DNA of 64,000 bases. It comes from Microplitis mediator. Its lineage: Eukaryota > Arthropoda > Insecta > Hymenoptera > Braconidae. A model generated the notes under the pieces. The model was not told where the DNA came from, did not search any database, and worked only from the letters and a program-made list of their open reading frames with translations. Numbering within the stretch: position 1 is the first letter of the stretch; every line of letters starts with the position of its first letter. Of this stretch, positions 40,451-53,204 are shown piece after piece. The stretch is from the NCBI RefSeq assembly GCF_029852145.1, contig NC_079972.1, positions 5,095,795-5,159,794 on the forward strand. Direction: 5' to 3'. The position numbers and the translations under genes are program-made.

Positions 40451-40864
40451 CGCGTTACCGAATTGGTCTGGGTTCGATTCCCAGTTCGGGCTATCTATAT
40501 TTTTCTCAATTTATCTATAAATTGTCTTATTGAGAGGTTCGCATGTTTAGGTTTCCACTATATTTAAATGGTGTATTACCGTAAGAAGGACGGTGTGGCT
40601 CAATAAGTTATAGATCAAATCGAACGGAATATAGTATAGGGCCGGATAGCTCAACTGGTAGAGCACTTGGTGCGTTACCGAATTGGTCTGGGTTCGATTC
40701 CCAGTTCGGGCTATCTATATTTTTCTCAATTTATCTATAAATTTTCTTATTGAGAGGTTTGCATGTTTAGGTTTCCACTATATTTAAATGGTGTATTACC
40801 GTAAGAAGGACGGTGTGGCTCAATAAGTTATGGATCAAATTGAACGGAATATAGTATAGGGCCG
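40448..40864 (+). mobile_element. tandem dimer of a tRNA-derived SINE (220-bp unit)
   Basis: Two units lie head to tail, 220 bp apart. The second has a pol III A box TAGCTCAACTGG (40647-40658) and both have the B box GGTTCGATTCC (40471-40481, 40691-40701). The tRNA-like part folds with good D and T arms, but the acceptor stem has a mismatch and the anticodon loop lacks U33, so it is not a working tRNA. A common tail (TCTCAATTTATCTATAAATT ... GGACGGTGTGGCTCAATAAG) ends each unit. The first unit lacks its 5' tRNA part and is joined to the transposase ORF. Confidence 0.7.
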
Positions 40865-41275
40865 TAATGTACTAATTTAATTAGCATTACTATTGTAATA
40901 CAATATAAGTATTACAATTATAATATACATTATACACTTTTTTATTTATATCATTATAAATTTTCATATTTTGATTTTATAACGAATTTTTATTCTTTAC
41001 ACTGATTTTACATATCTTTTATAATTCTCGAGCATGATTTTTTGTAGCCATCAGATGTCGTTTTCGTCGAGCTCCCTGCCAATAAGTCATCACAGCCTTG
41101 CCCTGTCCTACCGGTTGCACGGGAGCAATGGAATGCTCCAGCTCATGGTCAACAATTTGTTTTCCAAATCGGCTGGTAACTCCAATGATAGACATTTTCG
41201 TGATACGATCTATATAGTTACGAAAAATGAAATTAATTATTATTACACATTGCAAAAAAAAAAACTAGGGTAAGT
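40865..41275. other. stretch without recognisable gene
   Basis: The first part is AT-rich. A GC-balanced segment at 41025-41215 has short ORFs on both strands, none of recognisable family. Nothing further can be supported. Confidence 0.4.
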
Positions 41276-41723
41276 CCAGCTGGTGTAGGAATTAAAATGT
41301 TTGGTGTTAAATTTTAACACCGAAAGCGATGTTAAAATAACATCGCTGGGGGTGTAAATATTCCTTACCGGTGTTAAAAATATTTTACTTTGTTTCTAAA
41401 TGAACTACATACAACGTAAATAATTATTTAAATAAATACATGGCAAAATTGAAATTTCCTCAAAATAATATTCATTAAATTTTTATGATACTGAAATCAG
41501 CGGACGTCTAATAATTTTTGAATTCTTTTAAAAACAATAAATTGTAAAAAAAATTTATTTAAAAAATTTCACCTATAGTTTATTACATTTTTACAAGCGC
41601 GTATTTTTACTTTTTTCCGTTTGTAATAAATTTTTAATTGTATGCATACCCTGGCAGATCCGATTCCACTGAATCCCCTGAAATCCCACCGTGTAAATGT
41701 GAAAAAATTCCACACAACATACA

Positions 41724-42030
41724 CTTAAATTACACCGTACTCCTCCGGGTTGCACGATTTTTACCTGTTACTCCCACCGGAGCTTTGATGAAAGAAAGAA
41801 TACACCAATACTACACTGACTTTACACGACGACTGTTTTAGTGGAAATTTAAAGTTTACGCTTAAATTACATCGTATTACACGATTCTTACTCGCTATTC
41901 CCATCGGAGCTTCACTAGAAGAAAGAGCACACTATAACTACACTTATTTTACACCACGGATGATTTAGTGGAAATGTAAATTGTACGCTTAAATTTCATC
42001 CTATACAACGTATTAAATAAATTGTAAATT
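41724..42030. repeat. ~126-bp tandem repeat, 2.3 units; further copy at 44757-44900
   Basis: Units start with CTTAAATTACA(C/T)CGTA, contain CACGATT(T/C)TTAC, CGGAGCTT and GAAAGA, and end TTTTAGTGGAAATTTAAA or a variant. A third full copy stands at about 44757-44900 (GCTTAAATTACATCGTACTA, TTTTAGTGGGAATTT). The array appears to have been split by the elements now at 42480-44710. Confidence 0.65.
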
Positions 42031-42499
42031 TTTGTTCATATAGTAGAAACTCTATACTTTTTACAAAAATAATTTTTTTTCGTAAGTCCAAGTTTAATTT
42101 CTGAGAATTAATATTCATGGAAGCATTGGTAATAAATACTAATGCCACGATGTAAAATAGGATATACTATGATACCAACAAAAAAAGTGCTCATCACTCT
42201 GTCAAATGACAGAGGAGTACTCGTGCCAAAATTGCTTCCAGCATTGGAATTTAACACTTCTGAAAAAAGTCTCTTACTAGAGACACAACAACCCGTGGGC
42301 GCGATCTCGTGGCGAGCATAGAAGTACTTCCGCTGCTGCTTATAGCACCGGTGACCTCCCTCTCCTACATATTAATCTTTACTCCCGAGTTATTTTTCTC
42401 TTAGTTTAAGCATTTTTTTTTTTTTTTGTTGGAGCATATAAAAATTTTTGCGCTTGAAAAATTGTACTTATTCCGAGAAAATTAATTGTCTTCAAATCA

Positions 42500-43440
42500 A
42501 AAAATGTAATATTGTTTCAAAAAACTAACACATCTTTCTTTAAGAAAATATCTCTCATGTTTAGAAAAAAAAAACACTCTTAAAACAAGTATAAACTTTT
42601 TTTGTTCAAGCATAAAAATATGTTGACTTCAGGAAAAAAAAATTTTGATTCAAGATAATTATTTACTAGGTGGAAGAAAATTTCAATTTTCTGAATCGTT
42701 AAACAAAATCTCTTGTATCAAGATTAATTTTCTTGGTTCAAGTGAACTGTATTACTTTGTGAAAAATAAGTTGTAGGAAGTGAAATGATTGACATAAAAG
42801 ACTATCACATTTTAAAATAAGTCTGATAGTTTCGCCGAAAAAGTCAAATAATACTAAAATTTACTATGAATCCAACTTTGACCTCGAATAACTTTCAAAA
42901 AATTAACTTTATCGAAAAATTATTAGAGACTTTTTTTGTAGGACGTTCAATTTTCAACAGAAGTATCCATTGATTTTTCCGATACACTAATTCCCTGGTG
43001 AGTGATAAAATTCTAAACTGTGAAAAAACATTTTTCCTATGTTATTCAAATCAGAAATCGAAAAATGCGATGGACTACCTCTATAATTTGAATTTAAGAG
43101 CCGATCTTCTGATAGAATTTTTATTTTGACATATTTCATCAATTTCTAGTGGTACCCAGAAAAAAAAATGTTGTTCTCCGGCACACCCTAATTATTATAT
43201 TATAAAATAATTACAACTTTTAGTATTGATTACAAATACATTTTACAATTATCTGATACTCTTGCACCAAGTAAATAATTATCTTGATAATTTTATCTTA
43301 TGTCAAAATGTTTTTTTTTTTTTCAAATCAACATATTTTTATGCTTAAATTGAAATAATTTTAATTGCTTAAAGTGTTATTATTTCTTAGTATGAGAGAT
43401 ATTTTTTTGAAGAAAGTTATTCGTTAAAAGTGAAAATGAA
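42500..43440. mobile_element. foldback element with ~150-bp diverged arms
   Basis: The left segment near 42530-42680 (AGATAATTATTTACTAGGTG, CATAAAAATATGTTGACTTC, ATATCTCTCATG) recurs inverted near 43260-43420 (CAAGTAAATAATTATCTTG, CAACATATTTTTATGCTTA, ATGAGAGATATTTT). A fragment of the 47746-48262 family lies between the arms at about 42770-42980. Boundaries are approximate and there is no coding content. Confidence 0.55.
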
Positions 43441-43477
43441 TTGTATTTTTTAATCAAACAATTGAAAGCAAAATATA

Positions 43478-44710
43478 CACTTATCCAGAAAATTAAAGGA
43501 ACAAGAAAATTTTATAAATTTTTTAGTGATTTTTGGAAGGCTGTATTTTCGTGAAAAATGATCGTATCGAAAATATTAAAAAAGCAAATTGAAGCTTGAA
43601 ATCTCTAGTTTAAGGATCTTCCAGCAAAATAATTTTTTGAGCTACGGTTTTTGCGGAATCATAAGAAATAGCTCGAGACAAAATTTTTTGGTTTTGGTTT
43701 TTGGGTCTACGGGATCAGGAAAATTCTTTGGCTCATTTAGGAATTTTGTTTATCTACAATTTGCTTCTTTTTTGTTTATTTGTACGACAATTTGCTGCTG
43801 AGATATCAGCCTTATAATAAAAAAGGATCTTTTTGTCCTTGATAATCGATATCTCAGCAACTAATGGTCGGACAGTGATTTTGAGGGCAGCTTTAGAGCT
43901 TGAATTATACCCCACAAGCCTCATTTCCGATTTAAAAAAAAAAAATTTTTTTTATTCCTTATATTAATTTAAAAAACCTACAACAAATGGACTTTTTATG
44001 GTTTTTTAGTAAATCAACCGCTGTTTTAAGAATATTGATGGAAAGGGAAATGTTGTCAGGTGATTTTACAGCTTAATGTACCCCCAAAAGCCCTGGAAAT
44101 TTTCAAATCGATCCATTGAACTGTTTGTCCGGGCCGATTGTTCAAAGTTTTACAAAACAATTTAAGGAACAATCTTTGTTCTTTAATTTGTGTAATCATT
44201 ACCAAAATGGTAAAATTAATTTTCTTTCATTTTTGCGTTAGTTATTCAGTAAATGTAAGGAAAAGAAAAAAAAATAAATCTCCAAATACGAGATCAAACA
44301 AGAATTTTTTTACGTTTTACTCGGAGTTTTTTCTTCCTTTTTTATTATAAGGCTGATATCTCAGCAGCAAATTCTCGTACAAAGAAACAATAAAGGCAAA
44401 TTGTAGCTGAATAAATTTCTTAAACGAGCTAGTAATTGATTTTTCGGAAAAAAATTTTTTCGACCCCGTAGACCCAAAAACCAAAACCAAAAAATTTAGA
44501 AAAATTTTGTCTCGAGCTATTTCTTATGATTCCGCAAAAACCCTAGCTCAAAAAATTATTTTGCTGGAAGATCTTCAAACTAGAGATTTCAAGCTTCAAT
44601 TTGCTTTTTTAATTTTTTCGATCCGATCATTTTTCACGAAAATATAGCCTTCCAAAAATCACTAAAAAATTTATAAAATTTTCTTGTTCCTTTAATTTTT
44701 TGGATAAGTG
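43478..44710. mobile_element. nonautonomous Tc1/mariner-like element with ~350-bp inverted repeats
   Basis: Ends CACTTATCC ... GGATAAGTG are flanked by TA on both sides (43476-43477, 44711-44712). The arms are long and well matched (ATTAAAGGAACAAGAAAATT, CTCGAGACAAAATTTT, GCTGAGATATCAGCCTTATA). TA target and the AATTAAAGGAACA terminal motif suit the Tc1/mariner group. The 500-bp middle has no transposase frame. Confidence 0.75.
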
Positions 44711-45770
44711 TAGAATTATATATAATTATTTAAAATTATATATAATTTTTTTCATTTGTGCGCTTAAATTACATCGTACTACACGATTTTTACATGCTAT
44801 TCCCACCAGAGCTTCGATGAAAGAAAGGTACATGTACCAAAATTACACTTATTTTACTCGGCGGCGGTTTTAGTGGGAATTTCAATTTTACGCTTAAATT
44901 ACACTATGTTAAACGGTTTTTTTCAGTGCACGAACTCCTTTAACGTGAAAATAACTATTTTACATACTGATTACACCAAAATTTAAAAAATACGCTAGAA
45001 AATGCAGACAAAACGTCGTAAAAACTCCGAGGAAACACAGTAGAAACCTCTTGTCATCATGGCAGACAAAACACCGCTTTTTAACGAAAAACACCGTCGA
45101 AACTCCGTTGATACGTCGATTTTTTAGCGAGTTTGTACGGTAGCGCTTGAACCACTAGAATATACAGTGGAAACTCAATGGTAATAGAATGTAAAATGAG
45201 TGTCAGTAGATTAGTGTGAAACAAGGGTAAACTAAGAGTGAAATTTTCACAAACCCACCGTGTGATACACGTGAAATTTCGGTATATTTTCAGTGTAATT
45301 CGGATTACACTAAGTTAACACTGAAACCCACGGTGAAAACGGAGCCGCCAGGGTGCAAACTTCAGGATCATAAATTTTTTTACATGAAGTACATTTTTTT
45401 TTTTATAATTACTATACGTGGAATTATTTACGATACCGATTTAACACTAACGAATTACACCGCTAACACCGGTGTTATTTAATTTTAACACCGCGTGGTG
45501 TGCATTATTATTAACTGTAAGTACACCCAGAAAAAAAAAAGTATTTTTGTCACAAAAAAATTTTTACTTGCCAGACAACAATTTTCAACGAAGCTCGAAT
45601 AATCGGCATTTTTGGTATGATGCAGTCCCAGACTGCAGCATACATTTCTTCGGTGTTTGCACTACACATAACGAAGAATCCAGCAACTCCTTAAAAGTGA
45701 ATAATTTTGTGTAAAAAAATGCAGGGTACGGTGAAGCGAAACAAAATGGTGAGGCTTAAATGTTAAAATT

Positions 45771-46537
45771 TACTTGTTTTTTTTTTTTTTTTTTATTTAT
45801 TACTTATAATTAAATTTTTCATAAATAAAAAAAATAAAAAAAATTTTTATGTATTGAAATTTTCAAATTAAAGCAATAATACATTTTTAATTTCATTGGT
45901 TATGAATTATTACTTTTAAATACTATAATGTAAAATATTTTTTATTTATAATTAATATAATTATTTTTTAAGAAATGAAAATTAAGGAGCTACAAAAATT
46001 TTTTTTTATTTTATGAATAAATCATTACCTTTCTGAAATTGAAATGCGTCAATTGAAATTAATTATTATTTATAATTAACAACGTAATTTTTTAGATAAA
46101 ATTTTAATAAATAACAAACAAACTTTTGCTTAGTTTTATGTTTTTTATTTAATTGGTCAAAACTGGTATTTATTTATATATTATTATTTATTGTCAATCA
46201 AAGTGTAACAATTAAAATTAAAATTCATTTAATTATTTTCTGAAAAGTTGAAAACAATTTTTAATTCTAAATTCTGCGACATTTTTTTCTGTGTAAAAAT
46301 TAAATCCAGGAAAAATACTATATTTTAATAATTTAACAAAGATGATACTTTTTTCGGTTTTTTTTAATTAATAAGAAAGATGAGTTCAGTAATAATTCAT
46401 AACCAATGAGATTAAGAATGTATTATTGCTTTAATTTGAAAATTTCAATACATAAAATTTTTTTTTATTTTTTTTTATTTATGAAAAATTTAATTATAAG
46501 TAATAAATAAAAAAAAAAAAAAAAAATCCAACAAGTA
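45771..46537. mobile_element. 767-bp foldback element with ~160-bp arms
   Basis: The left arm TACTTG followed by poly-T, ATTTATTACTTATAATTA and AATTTCATTGGTTATGAATT is matched inverted by AATTCATAACCAATGAGATT and TAATTATAAGTAATAAATA, with poly-A and CAAGTA at the right. There is no coding content. From 46538 to 47745 there is AT-rich sequence with AAACAC/GTGTTT-type words (47340-47720) but no gene. Confidence 0.7.
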
Positions 46538-47745
46538 GAGCGGATAGAAAGACAGCAACTGAGCTCCCGCGGAGAACAGTTCAGTTGAGCACAACTGTCC
46601 GTGACCCCCACTACTAGTCTTACTCTACTCCCGAAAGCGCGCCGGGCCAAAATTGTAATTGCGTTCAGCTCGCTATAACTCGGTGTGACTATGGAAATCA
46701 TTTTTTTGAAAATAGTCAATTTATAAACAACAATATTCTTGATTTTTACTAATCTATCCGAAGTCCGGGAAGTTAATAGAGCAAAAGATATTGTCGCGTG
46801 AAGTTGAAATACATTTTTGGCTCTAAAAAATCAAATTTTTTTTTAAAAATTCCGACCAACTTAAAAAAATGTTTATTTCAATGTAACAAATAAGTGGTTA
46901 AAATTTCAGAGCGATCTGATCATTTGTTCAAACGATACACCATTTGTTTATTAAAATTAGCCGAAATTTCAATTATTTATAACTTTGGTGCTACTGATCG
47001 GACGGGGATTTAAAAAAAAAGTAACATATTCTTCTTTTTAAGCTCTACAATTTATCTGTAAACCTCAAAAACCTAAAACCAATAGGTTCTGAGAAAAAAA
47101 TTATTCAATTTACATTTTTTTCAAATGCTTATTATATATAAACAAATGGCGAGCGTCTTCTGATTCTTTCTAGAATTTCTTAATATCGTATTGGGTATCG
47201 AAAAAAAACGATTGGAGCAAAATCAAAGGTGTTTCTATTAGATTTTGTAAATCCACGTAAAACTGACTACTTTCTGTGGGCTAATAAATATATTTGAAAA
47301 TTATTACACTTTTATATTTTGAAATTGTTATTTGCATCATTTTTCAATTGACAAAATTGATAGAATTTTTTTAAACTGTTTAAGAAATTTAAGCGTTTTA
47401 TAATATACATGTTTTTTCGATTAAAAGTTTTTTCTGAAAAAGTGTTTAATTCCGGAATATCTGTTTTAATTTAAAACACTCGATGTTTTTTTAAACGTTT
47501 CATGTAACAGTAAGCGCTTTATAATAAAACAGGTAGAAGTGTTTTTTTTTTTTATACGGATAAAACGTTTTCGGATTAAACACTTAAGTGTGTTACGCGA
47601 ACCTTTAAAACACTTGTAATGATTTAGGCGATTTTTTAAACGTTTATACCGTTTTACTTCTAAGCGCTTAAGTTGCAGAAAACACTAACGTGTTTTATTT
47701 TAACACACTGAGTTAAACACTTGGATTTGCAGTATACAGATGAGT

Positions 47746-48262
47746 TCAGGATATTTTTTGTAGGGAATTCAACGTTCTACAAAAAAAGTCTTTTATCATT
47801 TTTTGATAAATCAATTGATTCAAAAGTTATTGGAGTTTGAAGTCAAATTTATAGTAAATTTCGAGATCTTTTTACTTTTCCGACGAAACTATCAGACTTA
47901 TCACAAAATGTTATAGAGCTTTTTTTGCAGATAATTTTATTTCTGAGAAATTCTTGTTCATAAACTTTTTCAAAATTCCGCATTGTTCCTTACTTTTTTG
48001 ACATTAAAATGAAAATAACTAGAAAACCATGCGGAATTTTAAAAAAATTTATCAAAAATAATTTGTAGGGAGTAAAATTGTCTACAAAAAATATCTCGTG
48101 ACATTTTGTGATAAGTCTGATAGCAGAAAAAGTAAAAATCTCGAAATCACTGATAAATTTGATTTAAAGCTTCAATAACTTTTTGACAGGTAAATTAATC
48201 AAAAAATAATAAGAGACTTTTTTCTTAAAGCGTTGAATTCTCTACAAAAATATATCCTGGGC
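47746..48262. mobile_element. foldback element, full copy of a three-copy local family
   Basis: Ends are CAGGATATTTTTTGTAGGGA and its inverted partner CTACAAAAATATATCCTGG. Inner arm words are AAATTTCGAGATCTTTTTAC, ACTATCAGACTTATCACAAA and GTCTGATAG. Relatives occur at about 42770-42980 (fragment) and 51675-52145. Confidence 0.7.
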
Positions 48263-48979
48263 TTATTTGTACATAGTAAATATCTACATTTAGTTTCGTA
48301 ACTTCATGTATAGGGGAGACCGGGGTACGAAGGCCCCTTAAGCCGGTTTTTTCTTCTTGTGGCTTTTGACCATCCAATTCGTTTATATTCCGTCTATTTC
48401 GGAAGAATCAGTCGAAATTTTGCAAAAAATCGAAAAAAAAAAATTTTTTTCTGCGGCACGAAGGCCCCCTCCCAAAAAAATTGTAAAAAAAATTTTGTTT
48501 TTCTTCTCTATGATGTTTTTATTATATTTTAGGTCAATATGTGATATGTAGGGCAAAATGGACCACTCAAAAAAAAAATTGTACGAGAAAATTAACTTGA
48601 CGGAAAATGCAAAAAAAAAAAATTTTTTGTTATAATTTTTTTGAGTTTACTCCTTAAGAATCGATTTTCATATAAGGAGCCCGGTATGGAAAAAATATGA
48701 GGTGTAAAATTTACTGATGGAAATTTCCGTAACGCGTTTAGTGCGCAGCTTAGTCTGCGCACCTTTCACATTTCAGGCGTGAGAGTATAGGGTATCCTAC
48801 GGGGCAGCGTACGAATGCATTGTATGTATACAATATACCTATATATACATATATAATATATATAGGTATATAATATATACTCTACGGCGTCTTTAAATGA
48901 TAAATATATATATAGTATATCAGTCGTACTCTAATGATACGTACAGTGAGCATTATTATTTTGCATTCTCAAGTGTTTT

Positions 48980-49862
48980 TTTTAATTTTAAGCTATTACT
49001 GATTTCATATTCTTGTTAGGCATTATATGATTACTTTTTAAATTTTTTCATACCATTTTATAAACTTTATGATCTTTTTATAAACAAATGGATTAATTGA
49101 ATATTTTTGAAAATTTTTTTTTCACCATATTGTTAGCGTAAGGAAATAATAATTTTAAAAAAATATTTTTTCTTAAGAACGCATTTACAATTTTTATAAA
49201 TAAACGCGTGTTGTTAGAGAACTATAACAGATAAACATTAGGTTTAAAATTTATAAGAAAGCTCAACTCATACTGTATAAAAACGACTCGAAGGTCAAAA
49301 ACTGTATCTGCAATAGTTGCAAAGTTACAGTAATTTGTTTGTTGACAAATTGTGTCAGTGCTTGGACTTTGTCGTACTCCAAAACCCAGATGTTTTTTAA
49401 ATAATTGGAAGAATTTTTATTTGCCATATTGTTGCAGATTGCTGTTTTTGTAATTTTTTTATGTTCTAGAAAAAAATTAAAATAAAAAATAAAATGTTTA
49501 TAACAAATTGTTAAACAAACAAATGAATAAATCGTTGACAAAAAAAAAATTTTTTTTGGCCATTATATTTAGAAATGCAAATTATATTTCAAAAGAAAAC
49601 GATTCCTTAATGATTTATTTAAATAATCAAAATATGAAAAAAACAATTATAAACATTAAGATATTGTTTTTAAGAAATTTTTTTTTTTTAAACCATTATT
49701 TCCTTACGCTAACAATATGGTGAAAAAAAATTTTTCAAAAATATTTAATTAATCCATTTGTTTATAATTTTTTTATAAACAAATGGCAAGAAAAAATTTA
49801 AAATGTAATCATATAATGCCTAACAAGAATATGAAATCAGTAATAGCTTAAAATTAAAAAAA
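48980..49862. mobile_element. nested inverted-repeat element with ~180-bp arms
   Basis: CTATTACTGATTTCATATTC, TTAGGCATTATATGATTAC and CACCATATTGTTAGCGTAAG on the left are matched inverted by CTTACGCTAACAATATGGTG and GTAATCATATAATGCCTAAC on the right. It lies inside the 48311-51039 element. Small ORFs inside are AT-rich and unconvincing. Confidence 0.65.
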
Positions 49863-50400
49863 AAAATTATTTAACATACATTATTTTAATTTTTAATTTT
49901 TTTGTTAGTTCAAAAATTAATAATTAATGAAATAAAAATATTGTATAAACTTTTATACCATCATCTTGTTGTGTATGTTTATAAAAAAGGCTCCAAGAAA
50001 CAAAAAATTTATAGATTAATTATTTAAACTTTTATTCCGCCTTTTATAACAACACATACCCGTAAAAAAAATGTTAATTAACAATCGAATAACTTTTTGA
50101 AAAATGGTGATACAACTTTTATTATCGCGGAATCATATTCTTTAAAGTGTCCAGATGACACCAGAATATTTTAAAATTTTTTAATTAATATTTAATTACA
50201 TAAAAAAATTATTCAAAAACTACGCTCACTGGAGTGACGGCGCGCGCATGCCGAAACTGCCACGCAAAAGCCGATTGTCAATGTTAAATTAAAATTGTAA
50301 ATATTGGAGCTACAATTCGGGGAGTCGAGAACTGTTTTTACTTAAATTTTCTGCTCTTTCAGAAACTTTTTTAATATTTTAGCTATTACCTATACTTTTC
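49863..50400 (+). repeat. repeat segment, inverted partner at 55745-56330
   Basis: CATACCCGTAAAAAAAATGT, TAACAATCGAATAACTTTTT, GGTGATACAACTTTTA, GGAATCATATTCTTTAAAGT and TTCTGCTCTTTCAGAAACTT reappear in reverse orientation 5.3 kb downstream. It is part of a dispersed element family whose ends I could not define. Confidence 0.65.
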
Positions 50401-51674
50401 GAGATTTTGCCAAAAAGCTAGACGGCTAATTTTTTCAACGGTTTTTTGTTCATAACAATTGTAATTTTATTTTTCCAAAAAAAAATCCAAGAAACGGCTT
50501 TTTCTAGACGCCATTCCGGATCGTTTTAGCCATCAATCATATTTTTAGGAGACCTGTAACTATTTTTCGCGCAGGAAATCAACTTCTCGACTAGACTAAA
50601 ATGGATTAAAAAAAGTTTGGTAAATCCAAAAGTGCACGACTTTTAATGCTCATTTGCACAAATAAGAAAAATGTACGATAAAAGTTTCAAGGACAATTGT
50701 TTCTTTCCTTTCCCTTCGTTTGTTGATTTTGTTTATTCGTCATTGATTCGTTTATTTACCATTAGATATGGTATTAATCTTTTTCTTAGACTAGTAAGCC
50801 CTTTCTGTGCTTATTTAGACAGTCGATCTGAAGGAGTAAACTCCAATCGTGCGTCGGAGCTGACACACACACTTTTTTTTCGGGTGGTCCATTTTACCCC
50901 ACATATCACATATTGACTTAAAATGTGATAAAAACATTGTAGGGGTCATAACTTGACGGGAATCAAAAAAAATTTTTTAAACTAATTTTTGATGGGGGCC
51001 TTCGTACCCCAGGGGGCCATAGCACCCCGGTCTCTCCTACAAATTAATTTTATTTTTTAAAATTTATAGTCCAAAATTGAGAATATTGCTGTTTCACAAC
51101 TGATGATTTTCCATTTAAGAAGAACAAATATAGTAAGCATTTTAATTCAAATTTGGTAATTTTTCATTTTAATTTGTTGATCAATTCTTCAAAAAAATTA
51201 AGTTTAATTTATTTTTGTTTGAATTGTTGTTAATTATTAGGGAATACCAAGCCTGTTCATATTGTGTGAGTCCACGACCTAATCCTTGTATGTCGCTATC
51301 TGGAAGGAAATTGTATTGTGCTTACCTTCAATAAAAAAAAATTTTCAATCAATTGTATGCGATTATAATTCAGCGTTGATGGCAGCAACTAAAAAGACCT
51401 TGAATTGGGTATCATTGAGAGGATCTTGGTTTCACTACATAAGAGTATGTTGAATTAGAGTATTTCAAAACAGTCAACTTTTTTTTTTTCTCGAAGAATA
51501 CGGAAAAATCGACCAAGTTTCCCGAAACAAAGACCCTGTTAGAAGACGAGCCCGTAATATTAATATTAACAGATGGCGTTTTACGATTTTTTATTTTCCA
51601 TTTAAATAATATAAGAAACAAAAAATTAAAGTTTAGAATTTTTATACCTTGGCAATAGCTCATTGTATAGATAA

Positions 51675-52145
51675 GCCCAGGATACATTTTTGTAGGGAAG
51701 TTAACGCGCTACAAAGAAAGTCTTATCATTTCTTAATCAATCCATCTGTTCAAAAGTTATTTGAGCTAGAAGTCAAATTTATATTAAATTTCGAGATCTT
51801 TTTACTTTTCCGGTGAAACTATCAGACTTGTCATAAAATATTATATTTTTTTTTTTTGTAGACAATTCAATTTCCTACAAATTATCTTTGATAAAGTTTC
51901 TTTGGATTCCACATAATTTTCTAGTTACATAGATTTTAATATCAAGCTCTTAAAAAAGTAGTGTTCTGATCGATTTCAAGAGCTTGATATTAAAATGGAA
52001 ATAACTAAAAAATTATGCGGAACCCGAAAAAAACTTTACTAGAGATGATTCGTAGGAAATATAATTGTCTACAAAAAAGATCTTATGAAATTTTGTGATA
52101 AGTCTGATAGTTTCGCCGAAAAAGTTAAAAGATCTCAAAATTTAA
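51675..52145. mobile_element. foldback element, second copy (right end truncated)
   Basis: It shares CCAGGATACATTTTTGTAGG, AAATTTCGAGATCTTTTTAC and GTCTGATAGTTTCGCC with the 47746-48262 element and has its own inner inverted repeat around AGAGCTTGATATTAAAAT / ATTTTAATATCAAGCTCTT. From 51040 to 51674 and 52146 to 52865 there is AT-rich DNA without a gene. Confidence 0.6.
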
Positions 52146-52867
52146 TATAAAGGGCATAGCCAGATTAATATGGGAATTCTGCCCCCATGGCTTTTTTGAC
52201 TCATACTTAGGGGATCGATTGGGTGTCGAATGAAAATAATTCACCTCAATTTATAGCTCTTTACTTCAAACGATTTTCGAGAATTTCAAAAAAACCTGTT
52301 TTTTCGAAATTATTTTTATTTTTATAGTAAAATTCGGAATTAATCCATGAAAATTTTTTTCCTAATTCTTACAAGTCCAAAACATAAAAAAATCATATGA
52401 TCGTAATTATCAAACGGAAAGCCGATTTTTAACGGAGAAAAGAAAATTATCATCTATTTTTTTTAGCCTTTTTGAAATATTTTAACAAACTTATATTTTT
52501 TTTTTAGCACAAATAAATACGTATGTATAAAAATTTTTTTTTTTTTAAATATATCTTTGCAAAAGATAAACATAAAGAATCAGTAGCCTAAAGTACTTAG
52601 AAGGGTTATTAATGATTCAAAAGACACTTAAAGTAATACTTAAACATTTTTTCATACTATTGGGGAATATTTTGATTTTTGATACAGAAAAAAAAAATTA
52701 TAATAAAAAAAATTTCTATGTGTCTGTTTGTGCTAAAAAAAAAAATATAAGTTAAAATATAAGTTTGTTAAAACGCAAGATTTTGAGAAAAAATTGAGTT
52801 TTTAATTTTTTTCCAATTGTTCCTCCACTTCAAAAAATTAAAAATTATTCCTGAGTATAGAGGAGTA

Positions 52868-53105
52868 CACTGTAAAAAATTCGCGGAGTGAATGAATTTT
52901 TAATTATTATCAATGAAATTTACTCCGCAGGGGAGTTTTCGCGGAGTAGATAATTTTTTATTAATTTAATTCCCCTGGAGTGAAATTCACTCCGGAGGGG
53001 AGTTTTGGAAATATTATTAATGAAAAATAACTCCACTAAATACAATCGAAGTAAAAACTCGCGTATTACATTAATGATCAACTGATACGCACACACACAC
53101 ACACT

Positions 53106-53204
<99 letters not shown>

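Larger units (their letters stand above)
41276..45530. other. composite repeat block with nested insertions
   Basis: The outer ends both carry GGTGTTAAATTTTAACACC-like palindromic words (41310-41350 and 45455-45495), suggesting remains of one larger inverted-repeat element. Inside are a 126-bp tandem repeat, a foldback element, a TA-flanked transposon and a distant copy of the tandem unit, listed separately. No intact ORF above background was found. Confidence 0.45.
48311..51039. mobile_element. 2.7-kb terminal-inverted-repeat element with nested insertions
   Basis: The left end TAGGGGAGACCGGGGTACGA and right end CACCCCGGTCTCTCCTA are inverted. Arms continue for about 170-270 bp (ACGAAGGCCCC, TTTTTATTATATTTTAGGTC, CAATATGTGATATGTAGGGC) and match the complement of 50870-51039. 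The interior is filled by other inverted repeats (48980-49862) and a segment repeated at 55745-56330. No transposase frame was seen. The superfamily is unknown. Confidence 0.6.

Noticed and set aside
40641..40714. Possible functional tRNA gene
   Set aside because: A and B boxes are present, but there is an acceptor-stem mismatch, no U33 and an ambiguous anticodon; the unit repeats with a non-tRNA tail, so it is a SINE.
43589..44350. Phe/Ser-rich ORFs of about 70 aa
   Set aside because: They lie in the arms of the Tc1/mariner-like inverted repeat; the composition reflects T-rich DNA.
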